DNA of 64,000 nucleotides from an uncultured Bacteroidota bacterium (GCA_902776365.1 CACYPU010000004.1:1-64000), one strand, 5' to 3'. Counted from the first letter of the stretch, positions 7,600-15,675 are shown. Notes: a model not told the origin generated them from the letters alone. Made by a program: numbers and translations.

Positions 7600-7705
7600 A
7601 GTGCATTTGTACGATTGTTGTACGATACTTGTACGATACTTGTACGATGATTTATCGGACAACTATCGGACAACTATCGTACAAATAACGTACAAGGGAT
7701 TGATT
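7600..7705. repeat. 89-bp mirrored iteron element, copy 1
   Basis: The core at 7607-7695 has four left 11-bp units (7607, 7618, 7629, 7640; type TTGTACGATAC), a GATTT centre (7649-7653), then four right units (7654, 7665, 7676, 7687; type ATCGTACAAAT or ATCGGACAACT). Right units are reverse complements of left units, so the whole can fold as one long imperfect hairpin. Flanks AGTGCAY and GGATTRATT are shared with the second copy at 29373-29478. It lies between the phnW terminator and the DRTGG cassette promoter. Confidence 0.85.
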
Positions 7706-7733
7706 TGATAGGTTTTACTTGGGTGGAAAACGA

Positions 7734-7767
7734 GCCGCCCGTCCCACTTCGGGGTGGGACGGGCGGC
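7734..7767 (-). terminator. Terminator of the phosphonate operon
   Basis: A perfect 14-bp stem, GCCGCCCGTCCCAC (7734-7747) with its complement (7754-7767) and a 6-base loop, begins 20 bp after the phnW stop. On the minus strand it is followed by TCGTTTTCC, as in an intrinsic terminator. Confidence 0.8.
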
Positions 7768-7786
7768 AGTTGGTGAAAAATTCGTC

Positions 7787-8887
7787 TTATAGGCTTTCGA
7801 TGGCGGCTTTCAGCACGGGGATGAAAGCGTGGATGTCGTCCTCGTCGATGGCGCCGAGGGAGCAGAGGCGGAAGGTGTTGGTGGTGCTGATTTTGCCCGG
7901 ATAGATGGTGAAGCCACGCTCGTAGCAGTAGTCGTGCACCTTCTCGAAGTTCCAGTTGGGCATGTCGGGGTAGAGCACCGAGACGACGAGGCCCGACTGC
8001 AGTTCGTCGCGGATGGCTTCCTTGAGGCCGAGGGAGGCGATGCCTTCCTTGATGGCGCGGTTCACGCGGAGGTGGCGTGCCCACTTGGCCTCCTCGCCTT
8101 CGGCGAAGTACTCCTTGAGGCCCTGGATGGCAGCGTAGATGGTCTGCACGGGGGGCGTGAAGTGCATCTCGCCGGTCTTCTCGAAGTTCTCATATTGCAT
8201 ATAGAGGTTGCAATAGTAGGAGCGCGTGGGATAGTCTTTGGAAGCCTTGACGATGTCGGTCTTGCCGATGATGAACGAGAGACCCGACATAGCCATGATG
8301 CCCTTCTGGGCGGAGGCCATGCAGAAGTCAACGTTGTCCTTCTCCACATCGATGGGAATCATGGCCAGCGACGAGGTGGTGTCGAAGACCGAGATGGCGC
8401 CGTACTTGTGGGCCAGTGCGCCAATTTCGCGGATAGGGTTCAAGACGCCCGTACCGGTCTCGTGGTGGGTGGTGTAGACGAGGGCGATGTCGGGGTTCTC
8501 CTGAAGGGTCTTCTCCACCAAGGCGAGGTCGGGACGCTCGAAGACGCTGGACTTGAGATCGATGTGCGGCAGATGGTAGTACTGGCATACCTCGACGGCA
8601 CGCGACGAGTAGGCGCCGTTGTTGACGATAAGGGCCTTCTTGCCCTCGGGGAGGAGGGAGTTGAGGCAGATGTCGATGTTGATGGTGCCAGAGCCGGTGA
8701 AGAGGACAGAGGTGTAGTCCTTGGGGTCGGCATGGACAATCTTCAGCAGGTCGGCACGGAGGCCGTGCATGAGGCCGGCGAACTCTTTCTCGCGCGGGCA
8801 GATATCGGGCACCACCTGTGCCATTTTCACAGTGTCGGTCGTCGTGGCGGGACCGGGATTGAGGAGGACGTTACGTTTAATATTCAT
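7787..8887 (-). CDS. phnW: 2-Aminoethylphosphonate-pyruvate transaminase
   Basis: A 366-residue PLP-dependent class-V aminotransferase. It interconverts phosphonoacetaldehyde plus alanine with 2-aminoethylphosphonate (AEP) plus pyruvate. NVLLNPGPATTTDTVK and PDICPREKEF are family signatures. The cofactor region includes FTGSGTINIDI, FDTTSSLAMIPIDV and the Lys in CMASAQKGIMAMSGLSF, the expected Schiff-base position. In this operon, with PEP mutase and decarboxylase, it works in the biosynthetic direction. Its ATG overlaps the decarboxylase stop (ATGA), so the two are translationally coupled. It is the last gene of the operon. Confidence 0.95.
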   Translation of the reverse strand: MNIKRNVLLNPGPATTTDTVKMAQVVPDICPREKEFAGLMHGLRADLLKIVHADPKDYTSVLFTGSGTINIDICLNSLLPEGKKALIVNNGAYSSRAVEVCQYYHLPHIDLKSSVFERPDLALVEKTLQENPDIALVYTTHHETGTGVLNPIREIGALAHKYGAISVFDTTSSLAMIPIDVEKDNVDFCMASAQKGIMAMSGLSFIIGKTDIVKASKDYPTRSYYCNLYMQYENFEKTGEMHFTPPVQTIYAAIQGLKEYFAEGEEAKWARHLRVNRAIKEGIASLGLKEAIRDELQSGLVVSVLYPDMPNWNFEKVHDYCYERGFTIYPGKISTTNTFRLCSLGAIDEDDIHAFIPVLKAAIESL

Positions 8888-10023
8888 TTCTTTAAAAAAT
8901 TCATTAATGCTTCCTTGTTCTGGATGGGGGTGGTGGTGGGACGGCCGAGGTCGGCGCGGTTGCCTTTGTGGACCTTGACTTCGAGCAACACCGGGCCCTC
9001 GCTCACCGAAAGCTGGGAATTGAGTATTGAGAGCTGTTTCTCCAATTCCTCTTTGGTGCTGACGCTATAGGCGGCTTTGTAGCCGACGGCGCGGGCGACG
9101 GCCGGGAGGTCTATCTTGAGACCCACTGTGGGCTGGCCACCCACGCTGTCGTGGGCACCGTTGTTGAAGACCACATGGAGGTAGTTCTTCGGGGCTTTCT
9201 CGGCCACAATGGCCAAAGAGCCCATGTGCATGATGGTGGCGCCGTCGCCGTCGAAGCACCAAACACGGCGGTCGTGCTTCTCGAGGGCGATGCCGAGGGC
9301 AATCTGCGAGGCATGGCCCATGGAGCCGACGGTGAGGAAATCGCGCTCATGGCCCTGACCCTTGGCGGCGCGGTATTCGAAGAGCTCGCGGCTAATCATG
9401 CCGGTGGTGGAGACCACGACATCCTTCTCGCCCATGGCGGCGGCGACGGTCTGGATGGCCTCTTCGCGCGAAAGGGGATAGTCGTTCTTCTCGACATTCT
9501 GCAGCTTGTAGCTGTCGAAGGTGTCTTTCTCGATGACCAACGCGAAGACTTCACCGGTCTCCTTCATGGCTTTTACGGCTTTGGCAATCTGCTTCTCGGC
9601 CTTGTCCTCTTCCTTGCTGAGTACCTCGTAGTTGATGCCCATGACATTGAGGAGGCCTGTGGTCACCTTGCCCTGCTTGACATGCTGAGGCTCGTCGTGG
9701 ACGCCAGGGCGGCCGCGCCAGCCGATGAGGAGCAGCACGGGGATGTTGTAGACCTCACGGTCGGTGAGCGAGGCGAGGGGATTGATAATATTGCCCTCGC
9801 CGGAGTTCTGCATATAGACGACACCTATCTTGCCGGTGGCGAGGTGGTAGCCGGCGGCGAGGCCGACGGCGGCACCCTCGTTGGCGGTGATGATGTTGTG
9901 GCTGGCGTCGACATTGTCGGCGATATAGGCGCAGATGTTCTTCAGCAGCGAGTCGGGGACGCCGGCATAGAAGTCGATGTCGTTCTCTTTCAGCTTCTCG
10001 ATAAAGAATTTAGGAGTAATCAT
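8884..10023 (-). CDS. aepY: Phosphonopyruvate decarboxylase
   Basis: A 379-residue thiamine-diphosphate enzyme that decarboxylates phosphonopyruvate to phosphonoacetaldehyde, the irreversible step that pulls the PEP mutase reaction forward. FYAGVPDSLLKNICAYI is the family start, NEGAAVGLAAGYHLATGK holds the conserved Glu for ThDP activation, and WCFDGDGATIMHMGSLA is the ThDP/Mg motif (GDG...). The stretch LSILNSQLSVSEG (coded around 9003-9043) is an in-frame copy of a short repeat word seen elsewhere in the window. It sits on a surface region before the final strand GPVLLEVKV. Start ATG 10023; 3 bp after PEP mutase. Confidence 0.95.
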   Translation of the reverse strand: MITPKFFIEKLKENDIDFYAGVPDSLLKNICAYIADNVDASHNIITANEGAAVGLAAGYHLATGKIGVVYMQNSGEGNIINPLASLTDREVYNIPVLLLIGWRGRPGVHDEPQHVKQGKVTTGLLNVMGINYEVLSKEEDKAEKQIAKAVKAMKETGEVFALVIEKDTFDSYKLQNVEKNDYPLSREEAIQTVAAAMGEKDVVVSTTGMISRELFEYRAAKGQGHERDFLTVGSMGHASQIALGIALEKHDRRVWCFDGDGATIMHMGSLAIVAEKAPKNYLHVVFNNGAHDSVGGQPTVGLKIDLPAVARAVGYKAAYSVSTKEELEKQLSILNSQLSVSEGPVLLEVKVHKGNRADLGRPTTTPIQNKEALMNFLKK

Positions 10024-10026
10024 GGA

Positions 10027-11340
10027 TTATTTCTTTTTCGTTCCGGGGATGAGGTTGAGGATTTCCTTGATGGGCATGCAGTAGTCGGCGGAGGCTTCCT
10101 GGCAGCGGTGGTGCTCGAGGATGCTCTCGGCGCACTTCACCATGGCGGGATAGGCGCTGCGAAGCATGTGGTTGGCGTAGATGACGATATTGATGCCCCA
10201 GTCGGCGAGTTCCTCTTCGGTGAACTGGGCGTAGGTGGTGGGGACAGCCACGATGGGGGTGTGGGCGTCTTTCTGGCGGAAGCGCTGGCAGAACTCCTTG
10301 ATGTCCATGCCGTCCTTGTTCTTGGAATGAATCATGATGCCGTCGGCGCCAGCCTCGACATAAGCAAAGGCACGTTCGAGGGCGTCCTCGACGGGCTTGC
10401 CGGCGATGAGGCTTTCGATGCGGGCAATAATCATGAAGTCGCGGGTGACCTGCGCCTCCTTGCCGGTGCGGATTTTGTGGCAGAAGCCCTCGATGGTGTC
10501 CTGTGTCTGCACGGCGTCGGTGCCGAAGAGGGAGTTCTGCTTGAGGCCCACCTTGTCCTCGATGATGACTGCGGAGACGCCGAGACGCTCGAGGGTGCGG
10601 ACGGTGAAGACGAAGTGCTCGACCTTTCCGCCGGTATCGCCGTCGTAGATGACGGGCTTGGTGGTGACCTCGAGGGAGTCGTTGAGGTCGTGGAGGCGCG
10701 TGGTGAGGTCGACGGCCTCGATGTCGGGCTTACCCTTGGAGGTGGAGTCGGTGAGCGAGGAGGCCCACATGCCGTCGAACTCGCGGGTGGCGTCGCCCTC
10801 CTGAATCTTGGTGTGTTCGATGATGAGGCCCGTGAGGCCGCAGTGGCTCTCCATGATGCGGACGATGGGCTTAGCGGTGATGAGGCGGCGCAGGCTCTTC
10901 ATGCGGGCTTCCGGCGTGGTGCCGAGGGCCTCGATTTCGGAGGCGAGACCCGAAGAGGTGATGCCCTTGGTGTAGGGGATTTCAATCACCTTGCCGCCGA
11001 GCTTCTCCATGGTGGCGAAGACCTCGTCGCGGATGTACTTGTCGGGGCCTTCCAGCCAGTCGTCGCCGTGGATGATATAGTCGGGCTTGTACTTCAGGAG
11101 GTTGGGGACATAGCTCCATTCGTCCTGGGGGACGACCTCGCTGACGCCGTTGATGTGCTCGACGACGGTGCGACGCTGTTCATAGGTGAGGTAAGGCAAG
11201 CGCTTGTGGGTAGCTATCGCCTTGTCGGTGAAGAGGCCGATGACCACGTCACCATATTTGGCACCCTCGTTGATGATGTTGATCAGGCCGGGGTGCATGA
11301 TGTCGGCAATCATGCCGAGGTAGACTTTCTTGTTTGCCAT
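10027..11340 (-). CDS. aepX: Phosphoenolpyruvate mutase with N-terminal nucleotidyltransferase-like domain
   Basis: A 437-residue enzyme that converts PEP to phosphonopyruvate, forming the C-P bond. The C-terminal domain (about 140-437) is an isocitrate-lyase-type barrel with YDGDTGG for metal binding and the PEP-mutase signature EDKVGLKQNS. The N-terminal domain (1-135) looks like a cytidylyltransferase (KVYLGMIADIMHPGL, VIGLFTDKAI, YEQRRTVVEHI), but the HxGH active-site motif reads HPGL (His16, Leu19). ATG 11340 is chosen because the upstream in-frame stretch is only the repeat-rich intergenic sequence. It follows the flippase fusion after 47 bp of repeat-word DNA. Confidence 0.94.
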   Translation of the reverse strand: MANKKVYLGMIADIMHPGLINIINEGAKYGDVVIGLFTDKAIATHKRLPYLTYEQRRTVVEHINGVSEVVPQDEWSYVPNLLKYKPDYIIHGDDWLEGPDKYIRDEVFATMEKLGGKVIEIPYTKGITSSGLASEIEALGTTPEARMKSLRRLITAKPIVRIMESHCGLTGLIIEHTKIQEGDATREFDGMWASSLTDSTSKGKPDIEAVDLTTRLHDLNDSLEVTTKPVIYDGDTGGKVEHFVFTVRTLERLGVSAVIIEDKVGLKQNSLFGTDAVQTQDTIEGFCHKIRTGKEAQVTRDFMIIARIESLIAGKPVEDALERAFAYVEAGADGIMIHSKNKDGMDIKEFCQRFRQKDAHTPIVAVPTTYAQFTEEELADWGINIVIYANHMLRSAYPAMVKCAESILEHHRCQEASADYCMPIKEILNLIPGTKKK

Positions 11341-11348
11341 GTTTATAT

Positions 11349-11396
11349 TGCTTGAATGCTTGATTGTTTGATTGTTTGATTGCTTGATTAAATTAG
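11349..11396. repeat. TTGATTG-type word repeat
   Basis: The stretch has near-tandem 8-mers of the type GCTTGATT and GTTTGATT, in the gap between PEP mutase and the flippase fusion, running into the end of the latter. Related words lie inside tilS (31150-31186) and upstream of the Usp gene (52450-52475). Confidence 0.6.
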
Positions 11397-13157
11397 GATA
11401 TGCTCTTCGGCGTACTTCAGGTCGTCGTCGTCGTCGATTTCGTACCACTGGAGGCCTTCCATCTTCATGACGTGCATGGGGGTGACACGCTGGGAGACAT
11501 CGAGGAGCATGAACTCGTAGCCGAGCTTGGGTTTCTCGTCGACAATCTTCTCGTATTCGGAGCAGAGAATCTTGTAGAATTGGTTGCTGACCTTGTGGAT
11601 GCCCACGAGTTCGCCAGAGGGTTCGATGTCGTCAGCGTTGGTGGAGCAGTTGACCAGTTCGGCGTGGTCGTTCATCTGGACATAGTACTGGTCTTGGAAC
11701 TTGGTCACCGGGGTGATGAGCATGGCGGAGTCGAAGGGGCAGGTCTTGAGGGAGTCGATGGCGGCCTTCTCGAAGACGAGGTCGGACTCGAGGAGCACGA
11801 AGTCGTTGTCGCCGATAGCCTGACGGCAGTTCCAGAGGGTGTACATGCTGTTGGTCTCGGCGTAGCGGGGACTGAAGACGCACTCGACAAAAGGATGATA
11901 TTTCTTTGCCAGCTCCTCGTAATATTCCTTGTGGTATCCGGTGCCGATGATGATACGGCGGATGCCGCAGCGGATGAGGGTGCGGATAGAACGCTCGACC
12001 ATGGGAACCCCGTTGAAGGGGATGAAGCCCTTGGGCATCACCTTGGTCTTGTCACCGAAGCGGGTACCCATGCCCGCGGCCATGATAACAGCTGTTTTCA
12101 TTTTCACTTTCTGATTGATTTTCATTAATACGAGGCCCACGATAATCCAGAAGATTTCCCTCACACGGCAGAAGACACCGATGCAGAGGAGCGCTTCGGG
12201 ACCATTGTTTCCCTTCATGAAGCCCAACATGGCGAGGCCGATGGCGATGCCACCCTCCTGACCGCCCAGCTGCATGGGCAGGAAGCCTAGGAGGTTGGAC
12301 ATGATGGTGGTGACGGTGAGGATGACCACGGACTGGAGGTAGAGCATCCAGAGGTTGTCGGAGCCCGCACCAGCGAGCTGTAGCATGAAGAAAATCTCAA
12401 GGCTCTGCACCATGCGCGAGAGGAACTCCACCGCCAGGCTTCCATAGAAGGTTTTCTTGTCCTGCTGGTTGAGCATGCGTATCTGCTCGTCGATGTTCAT
12501 GAACGTATGGCCATGTCGACGGAGGATGCGGAGCACCCGCTTGCCGAGTCCCGGAATGCGTCCGAAGAGTTTCACTATTTTGAAGACCAGACCATGCTTA
12601 TAGCCCATTAGGAAGGCATAGATGCCGAAAGCGATGATGACGGTGGTGACAATGGTCATGATGGTGACACCCGTGGAACATTCGGCCATACCCGCCAACA
12701 CCATCACCACAAAGATGGCGATGCCGACGAGCCAGAAGATGAAGTGCGCCAAGATGTGCGTCATCACGTAGAGGATGACGGAGGAGGTGGCACGCTGGTT
12801 GCCGATATCCCTGGAGAGTTCCATGATGCGGTAGGGCTCACCGCCGAGTCCCGCCACGGGAGTGGTATAGTTGAGGGCATAGCCGGAGATGGTGAGCTTG
12901 TAAGTGCGCCAGACACCCACGCGGTGGTGCTTCTGCTTCACATTGTTGGTAATCATGCCCCACGACACCGCGTTCATGCCATAGATGAAAATCCAGAGAC
13001 CCAGGATGGGAATCAGCCAGTAGCCCGCGTCGCAAATGCGCTTCCAGAGGTCGGCGAAACTCATGTCGAACGAGAAAAACATGACCACCACGGCCACCAC
13101 GCCGATGACGAAAAAGAGATTTGTGACCCTTTGTTTAGTCCATTTCCACTTCTTCAT
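11388..13157 (-). CDS. Flippase-like membrane protein fused to CTP:phosphonate cytidylyltransferase
   Basis: A 589-residue two-part protein. Residues 1-350 are a multi-pass membrane domain of the lysylphosphatidylglycerol synthase TM / UPF0104 type (helices such as VTNLFFVIGVVAVVVMFF; conserved NYTTPVAGLGGEPYRIMELS). Residues 353-589 are a LicC/PntC-like nucleotidyltransferase: MKTAVIMAAGMGTRFG, then KVMPKGFIPFNGVPMVER, metal-binding LLESDLVF and a C-terminal EIDDDDDLKYAEEH. In this operon the second half should make CMP-AEP from CTP and AEP, and the membrane half may move the product or its precursor across the membrane. The frame is continuous across the join, with no clear internal start signal. 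The substrate of the membrane half is inference. Confidence 0.88.
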   Translation of the reverse strand: MKKWKWTKQRVTNLFFVIGVVAVVVMFFSFDMSFADLWKRICDAGYWLIPILGLWIFIYGMNAVSWGMITNNVKQKHHRVGVWRTYKLTISGYALNYTTPVAGLGGEPYRIMELSRDIGNQRATSSVILYVMTHILAHFIFWLVGIAIFVVMVLAGMAECSTGVTIMTIVTTVIIAFGIYAFLMGYKHGLVFKIVKLFGRIPGLGKRVLRILRRHGHTFMNIDEQIRMLNQQDKKTFYGSLAVEFLSRMVQSLEIFFMLQLAGAGSDNLWMLYLQSVVILTVTTIMSNLLGFLPMQLGGQEGGIAIGLAMLGFMKGNNGPEALLCIGVFCRVREIFWIIVGLVLMKINQKVKMKTAVIMAAGMGTRFGDKTKVMPKGFIPFNGVPMVERSIRTLIRCGIRRIIIGTGYHKEYYEELAKKYHPFVECVFSPRYAETNSMYTLWNCRQAIGDNDFVLLESDLVFEKAAIDSLKTCPFDSAMLITPVTKFQDQYYVQMNDHAELVNCSTNADDIEPSGELVGIHKVSNQFYKILCSEYEKIVDEKPKLGYEFMLLDVSQRVTPMHVMKMEGLQWYEIDDDDDLKYAEEHILI

Positions 13158-13163
13158 GAGGTC

Positions 13164-14147
13164 TTATTTTAGTGATTGGGCGATGCGTTTGCAGAAAGCC
13201 TCGTGGCGATGGATGGCATACCATTCGATGAGGCTGATGATGATTATCTCGAAGAGGAAGTAGAGCACGGGGATGTCGAGGAGGCAGAAGATAATGAGGA
13301 AGAGGGTGCGGAAATTGAAGACGAGCATGAAATTGAACAGCATCACCTTGCGGCTCTCACGATGGATTTCCTCGCGGATGTCGGCAGGGGTGTCGTTGGC
13401 GTTGCCGAACTTCTCCTTGAGGCGTACCATGAGATTCTGGAACTGGGGAGTGCGGCGTTCCTGCTGCTTGGTGTAGGTGATATAGGTCTTCTGGATGAGT
13501 CGCTCAATCCACGAGGTTTCGGGACCCATCTGGTCGTAGATTTCCTGCTGCTTGACGGAGTTGTCGAGTTCGGCACCTTTTTCGCCTTTGAGGAAGAAGA
13601 GGTGCACCTGGATGTAGTAGTCGGCCGTGCGCTGCTGGCCGGCGAGACAGATGATGCCCGAGATGGCGGCGAGGACGAAGGCTACGCCGGCGGCGATGAG
13701 CGAGGCCGATTCGCTGTCAGTGATTCCCAGCCAGCCGAACTCGAGGTCGTGGTGGGTATAGAAGCGATAAATGAGGGCGGCATAGATGGGGATATACCAA
13801 GCGTAGCCTGCGGCGCCGTCGAGGATACGGCCAAGTTTGCTTTTCTTACCCGTCATGCGTGCCAACTGGCCGTCGGTGCAGTCGTAGACATAGGCCCAGA
13901 AGAGCAGGAGGATGCCTATGATGTTCATCCACAGTCCAGCACACTGCTCATAATAATAGCTGCCATGGGCGAAAAAGATACAGCTCGCGGCACCGATAAT
14001 CATGGAGATGACGGTGACGGTATTGGGATGCATGCCTATTTTGGCAAATAATTTGGCCCAAAGGTAGCCCATCGGACGCACTACATGGTAGTCGAACCAA
14101 TCTTCTGTCTCAGAGGATTTGAGGGTAGACGATATAGTCTCTTTCAT
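13164..14147 (-). CDS. CDP-alcohol phosphatidyltransferase family protein
   Basis: A 327-residue integral membrane enzyme, first gene of the phosphonate operon. It has at least five hydrophobic segments. The family motif is present as D89-x2-D92-G-x2-A96-R97-x8-G106-x3-D110, but the fourth acidic position, usually the catalytic Asp, is Gly114 (DGAAGY). In this context the expected reaction moves the AEP-phosphonate group from CMP-AEP to an alcohol, for instance diacylglycerol to give a phosphonolipid, or a lipid-linked glycan. Soluble loop about 210-280 includes QKTYITYTKQQERRTPQF. The missing Asp leaves the mechanism open. Promoter at 14225-14255. Confidence 0.87.
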   Translation of the reverse strand: MKETISSTLKSSETEDWFDYHVVRPMGYLWAKLFAKIGMHPNTVTVISMIIGAASCIFFAHGSYYYEQCAGLWMNIIGILLLFWAYVYDCTDGQLARMTGKKSKLGRILDGAAGYAWYIPIYAALIYRFYTHHDLEFGWLGITDSESASLIAAGVAFVLAAISGIICLAGQQRTADYYIQVHLFFLKGEKGAELDNSVKQQEIYDQMGPETSWIERLIQKTYITYTKQQERRTPQFQNLMVRLKEKFGNANDTPADIREEIHRESRKVMLFNFMLVFNFRTLFLIIFCLLDIPVLYFLFEIIIISLIEWYAIHRHEAFCKRIAQSLK

Positions 14148-14224
14148 GCTCGTTTAATAATATTAATTTTTGTTAAACGTTCCTTTATAGTTATTTACGC
14201 GTGCCTAAATAATAATAAGATTTG

Positions 14225-14255
14225 CAAAAATACAAAATAAAATTCACACGGCAAA
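14225..14255 (-). promoter_or_regulatory. Promoter of the phosphonate operon
   Basis: Minus strand: -33 TTTG (14252-14255) within TTTTGCCGTGT, 19 bp, -7 TATTTTTG (14225-14232) then CA. The leader to ATG 14147 is about 70 nt and AT-rich. Confidence 0.72.
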
Positions 14256-14276
14256 ATATTTTTTCCAGAAAAAAAA

Positions 14277-14308
14277 TTTGGCCATGTCGAACAACTTTCG
14301 TATCTTTG
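14277..14308 (+). promoter_or_regulatory. Promoter of the deacetylase-kdsC-rlpA group
   Basis: TTTG at 14277-14280 followed by GCCATGTCG, 20 bp, then TATCTTTG at 14301-14308 and CA. The start codon is at 14318, leaving a leader of only about 5 nt. Confidence 0.75.
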
Positions 14309-14317
14309 CATTTTGAT

Positions 14318-15643
14318 ATGCTGCTAATTCATGTCCCAAAACTGACTAATCGGCTGGGCTACACACTGAAAGTGGTGTTCAACCACCTGCTTCATGCCGA
14401 GTACAGCATCACCACCGATGCACAATATTTTTTGCAATACGGTGATGCAAAACTCAGTTACGGACGTGAACGCCTGGGAGACAGCCTGTTCATCAAATCC
14501 CACAGACTGCTTTTCGACACCACCATCGAAGACCAAGAACCCCGTGCCGAATGCACTGACGGACAGTGGATTCTCTTCCCTGTCTACGGAAGGGACCTGG
14601 ACTTCTCTTTCGACCCCCTGGCGGCTGTTTTCTACATGGTATCGCGCTACGAAGAATACCTCCCCCACCATAAGGACGCCCACGGCCGCTTCATGTCGAG
14701 CGAGAGCCTGGCTTTTCAGAAAGGATTCCTCGACCAACCCGTTGTGGATCAGTGGGCTCGGATGATAAAAGAGAAAATCGCGGAGCGTTATCCCGACTAC
14801 GAGATGCCACACCAGAGCTACCTCTTCGAGCAGACGGTGGACATCGATGCCGCCTGGGCCTACCTGCACAAAGGCGTCTACAGGAGCACACTGGGATTCA
14901 TGCGCGATTTCTTTGCCCGTCGAGACCTCTCCGAGGTGGCCCGCCGCTTCCGTGTACTATGTCACCGTGAACCAGACCCTTACGATTCTTTCGACTACAT
15001 CCTCAATTCTCCCCATCGCGCTCCGGGAGAGCATCTTATCTTCTTCGCCCTGCTGGCCGATTACGGACCCTACGACAAGCCCGCCTCCTACCTCAACCGG
15101 CACATGCGCGAACTGGTGCAACACCTTGACGACTACGCCAAACTGGGCATCCATCCCAGCTACAACACCTTGGAGCGCCCTTTGTCGGCCGACCAGGAAA
15201 TCAAACGGTTAGGAGACATCATCCACCGTCCCATTATACGCAGCCGCTTCCACTTCCTGCGCTTCCAACTGCCTGTCTCCTACCGCATCATCCAACGTGC
15301 CGGCATCAGCGACGACTACTCGATGGGCTTTGCCGACGCCGTGGGATTCCGCGCCGGCATCAGCGTCCCCTACCCTTTCTATGACCTCGAGCGAGACCAT
15401 GAAAACGAGCTGCTCATCCACCCCTTCTGCGTGATGGACACCACACTGAAGAAATACCTGAACCTCAGCCCAGAAGAAGGTCTCGAGCAATACAAGCGCC
15501 TCATCGACAGCATCCGTGCCGTCGACGGCACCTACACCTGCATCATCCACAACCAGAACCTGACAGACCTTTACGGATGGGCTGGCTGGCGCGAGGTGTA
15601 CGAACAGATGGCCGACTACGCCAAACAAGAGGTGACAAAATAA
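14318..15643 (+). CDS. Polysaccharide deacetylase family protein
   Basis: A 441-residue protein of the large Bacteroidota deacetylase-like group with a long N-terminal domain (residues 1-150, LIHVPKLTNRLGYTLKVVFNHLL, ILFPVYGRDLDFSFDPLA). The C-terminal NodB-like barrel shows DIDAAW, the GIHPSYNT motif with conserved His, HRPIIRSRFHFLRF, and DYSMGFADAVGFRAG. Such proteins act on N-acetylated sugars of surface or wall glycans. The start at 14318 is chosen because the frame upstream is promoter DNA. No signal peptide is seen, so it is probably cytoplasmic. It is followed by kdsC and rlpA on the same strand. Confidence 0.8.
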   Translation: MLLIHVPKLTNRLGYTLKVVFNHLLHAEYSITTDAQYFLQYGDAKLSYGRERLGDSLFIKSHRLLFDTTIEDQEPRAECTDGQWILFPVYGRDLDFSFDPLAAVFYMVSRYEEYLPHHKDAHGRFMSSESLAFQKGFLDQPVVDQWARMIKEKIAERYPDYEMPHQSYLFEQTVDIDAAWAYLHKGVYRSTLGFMRDFFARRDLSEVARRFRVLCHREPDPYDSFDYILNSPHRAPGEHLIFFALLADYGPYDKPASYLNRHMRELVQHLDDYAKLGIHPSYNTLERPLSADQEIKRLGDIIHRPIIRSRFHFLRFQLPVSYRIIQRAGISDDYSMGFADAVGFRAGISVPYPFYDLERDHENELLIHPFCVMDTTLKKYLNLSPEEGLEQYKRLIDSIRAVDGTYTCIIHNQNLTDLYGWAGWREVYEQMADYAKQEVTK

Positions 15644-15675
15644 TGATAAAAAAAACATAACAGCAAAATAGCAAT

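Noticed and set aside
7600-7705. CRISPR array
   Set aside because: Units are 11 bp and directly abut without unique spacers, they change orientation at the centre, and no cas gene is in the window.
9151-11355. A 734-codon plus-strand open frame over the phosphonate genes
   Set aside because: It lies opposite PEP mutase and phosphonopyruvate decarboxylase, both of which have clear family motifs. The translation is a repetitive Gly/Asp/Val/His string.
12099-12101. Separate gene start for the cytidylyltransferase half
   Set aside because: The frame runs without stop from the membrane domain, and there is no intergenic gap or promoter, so a fusion is the simpler reading. Internal initiation stays possible.
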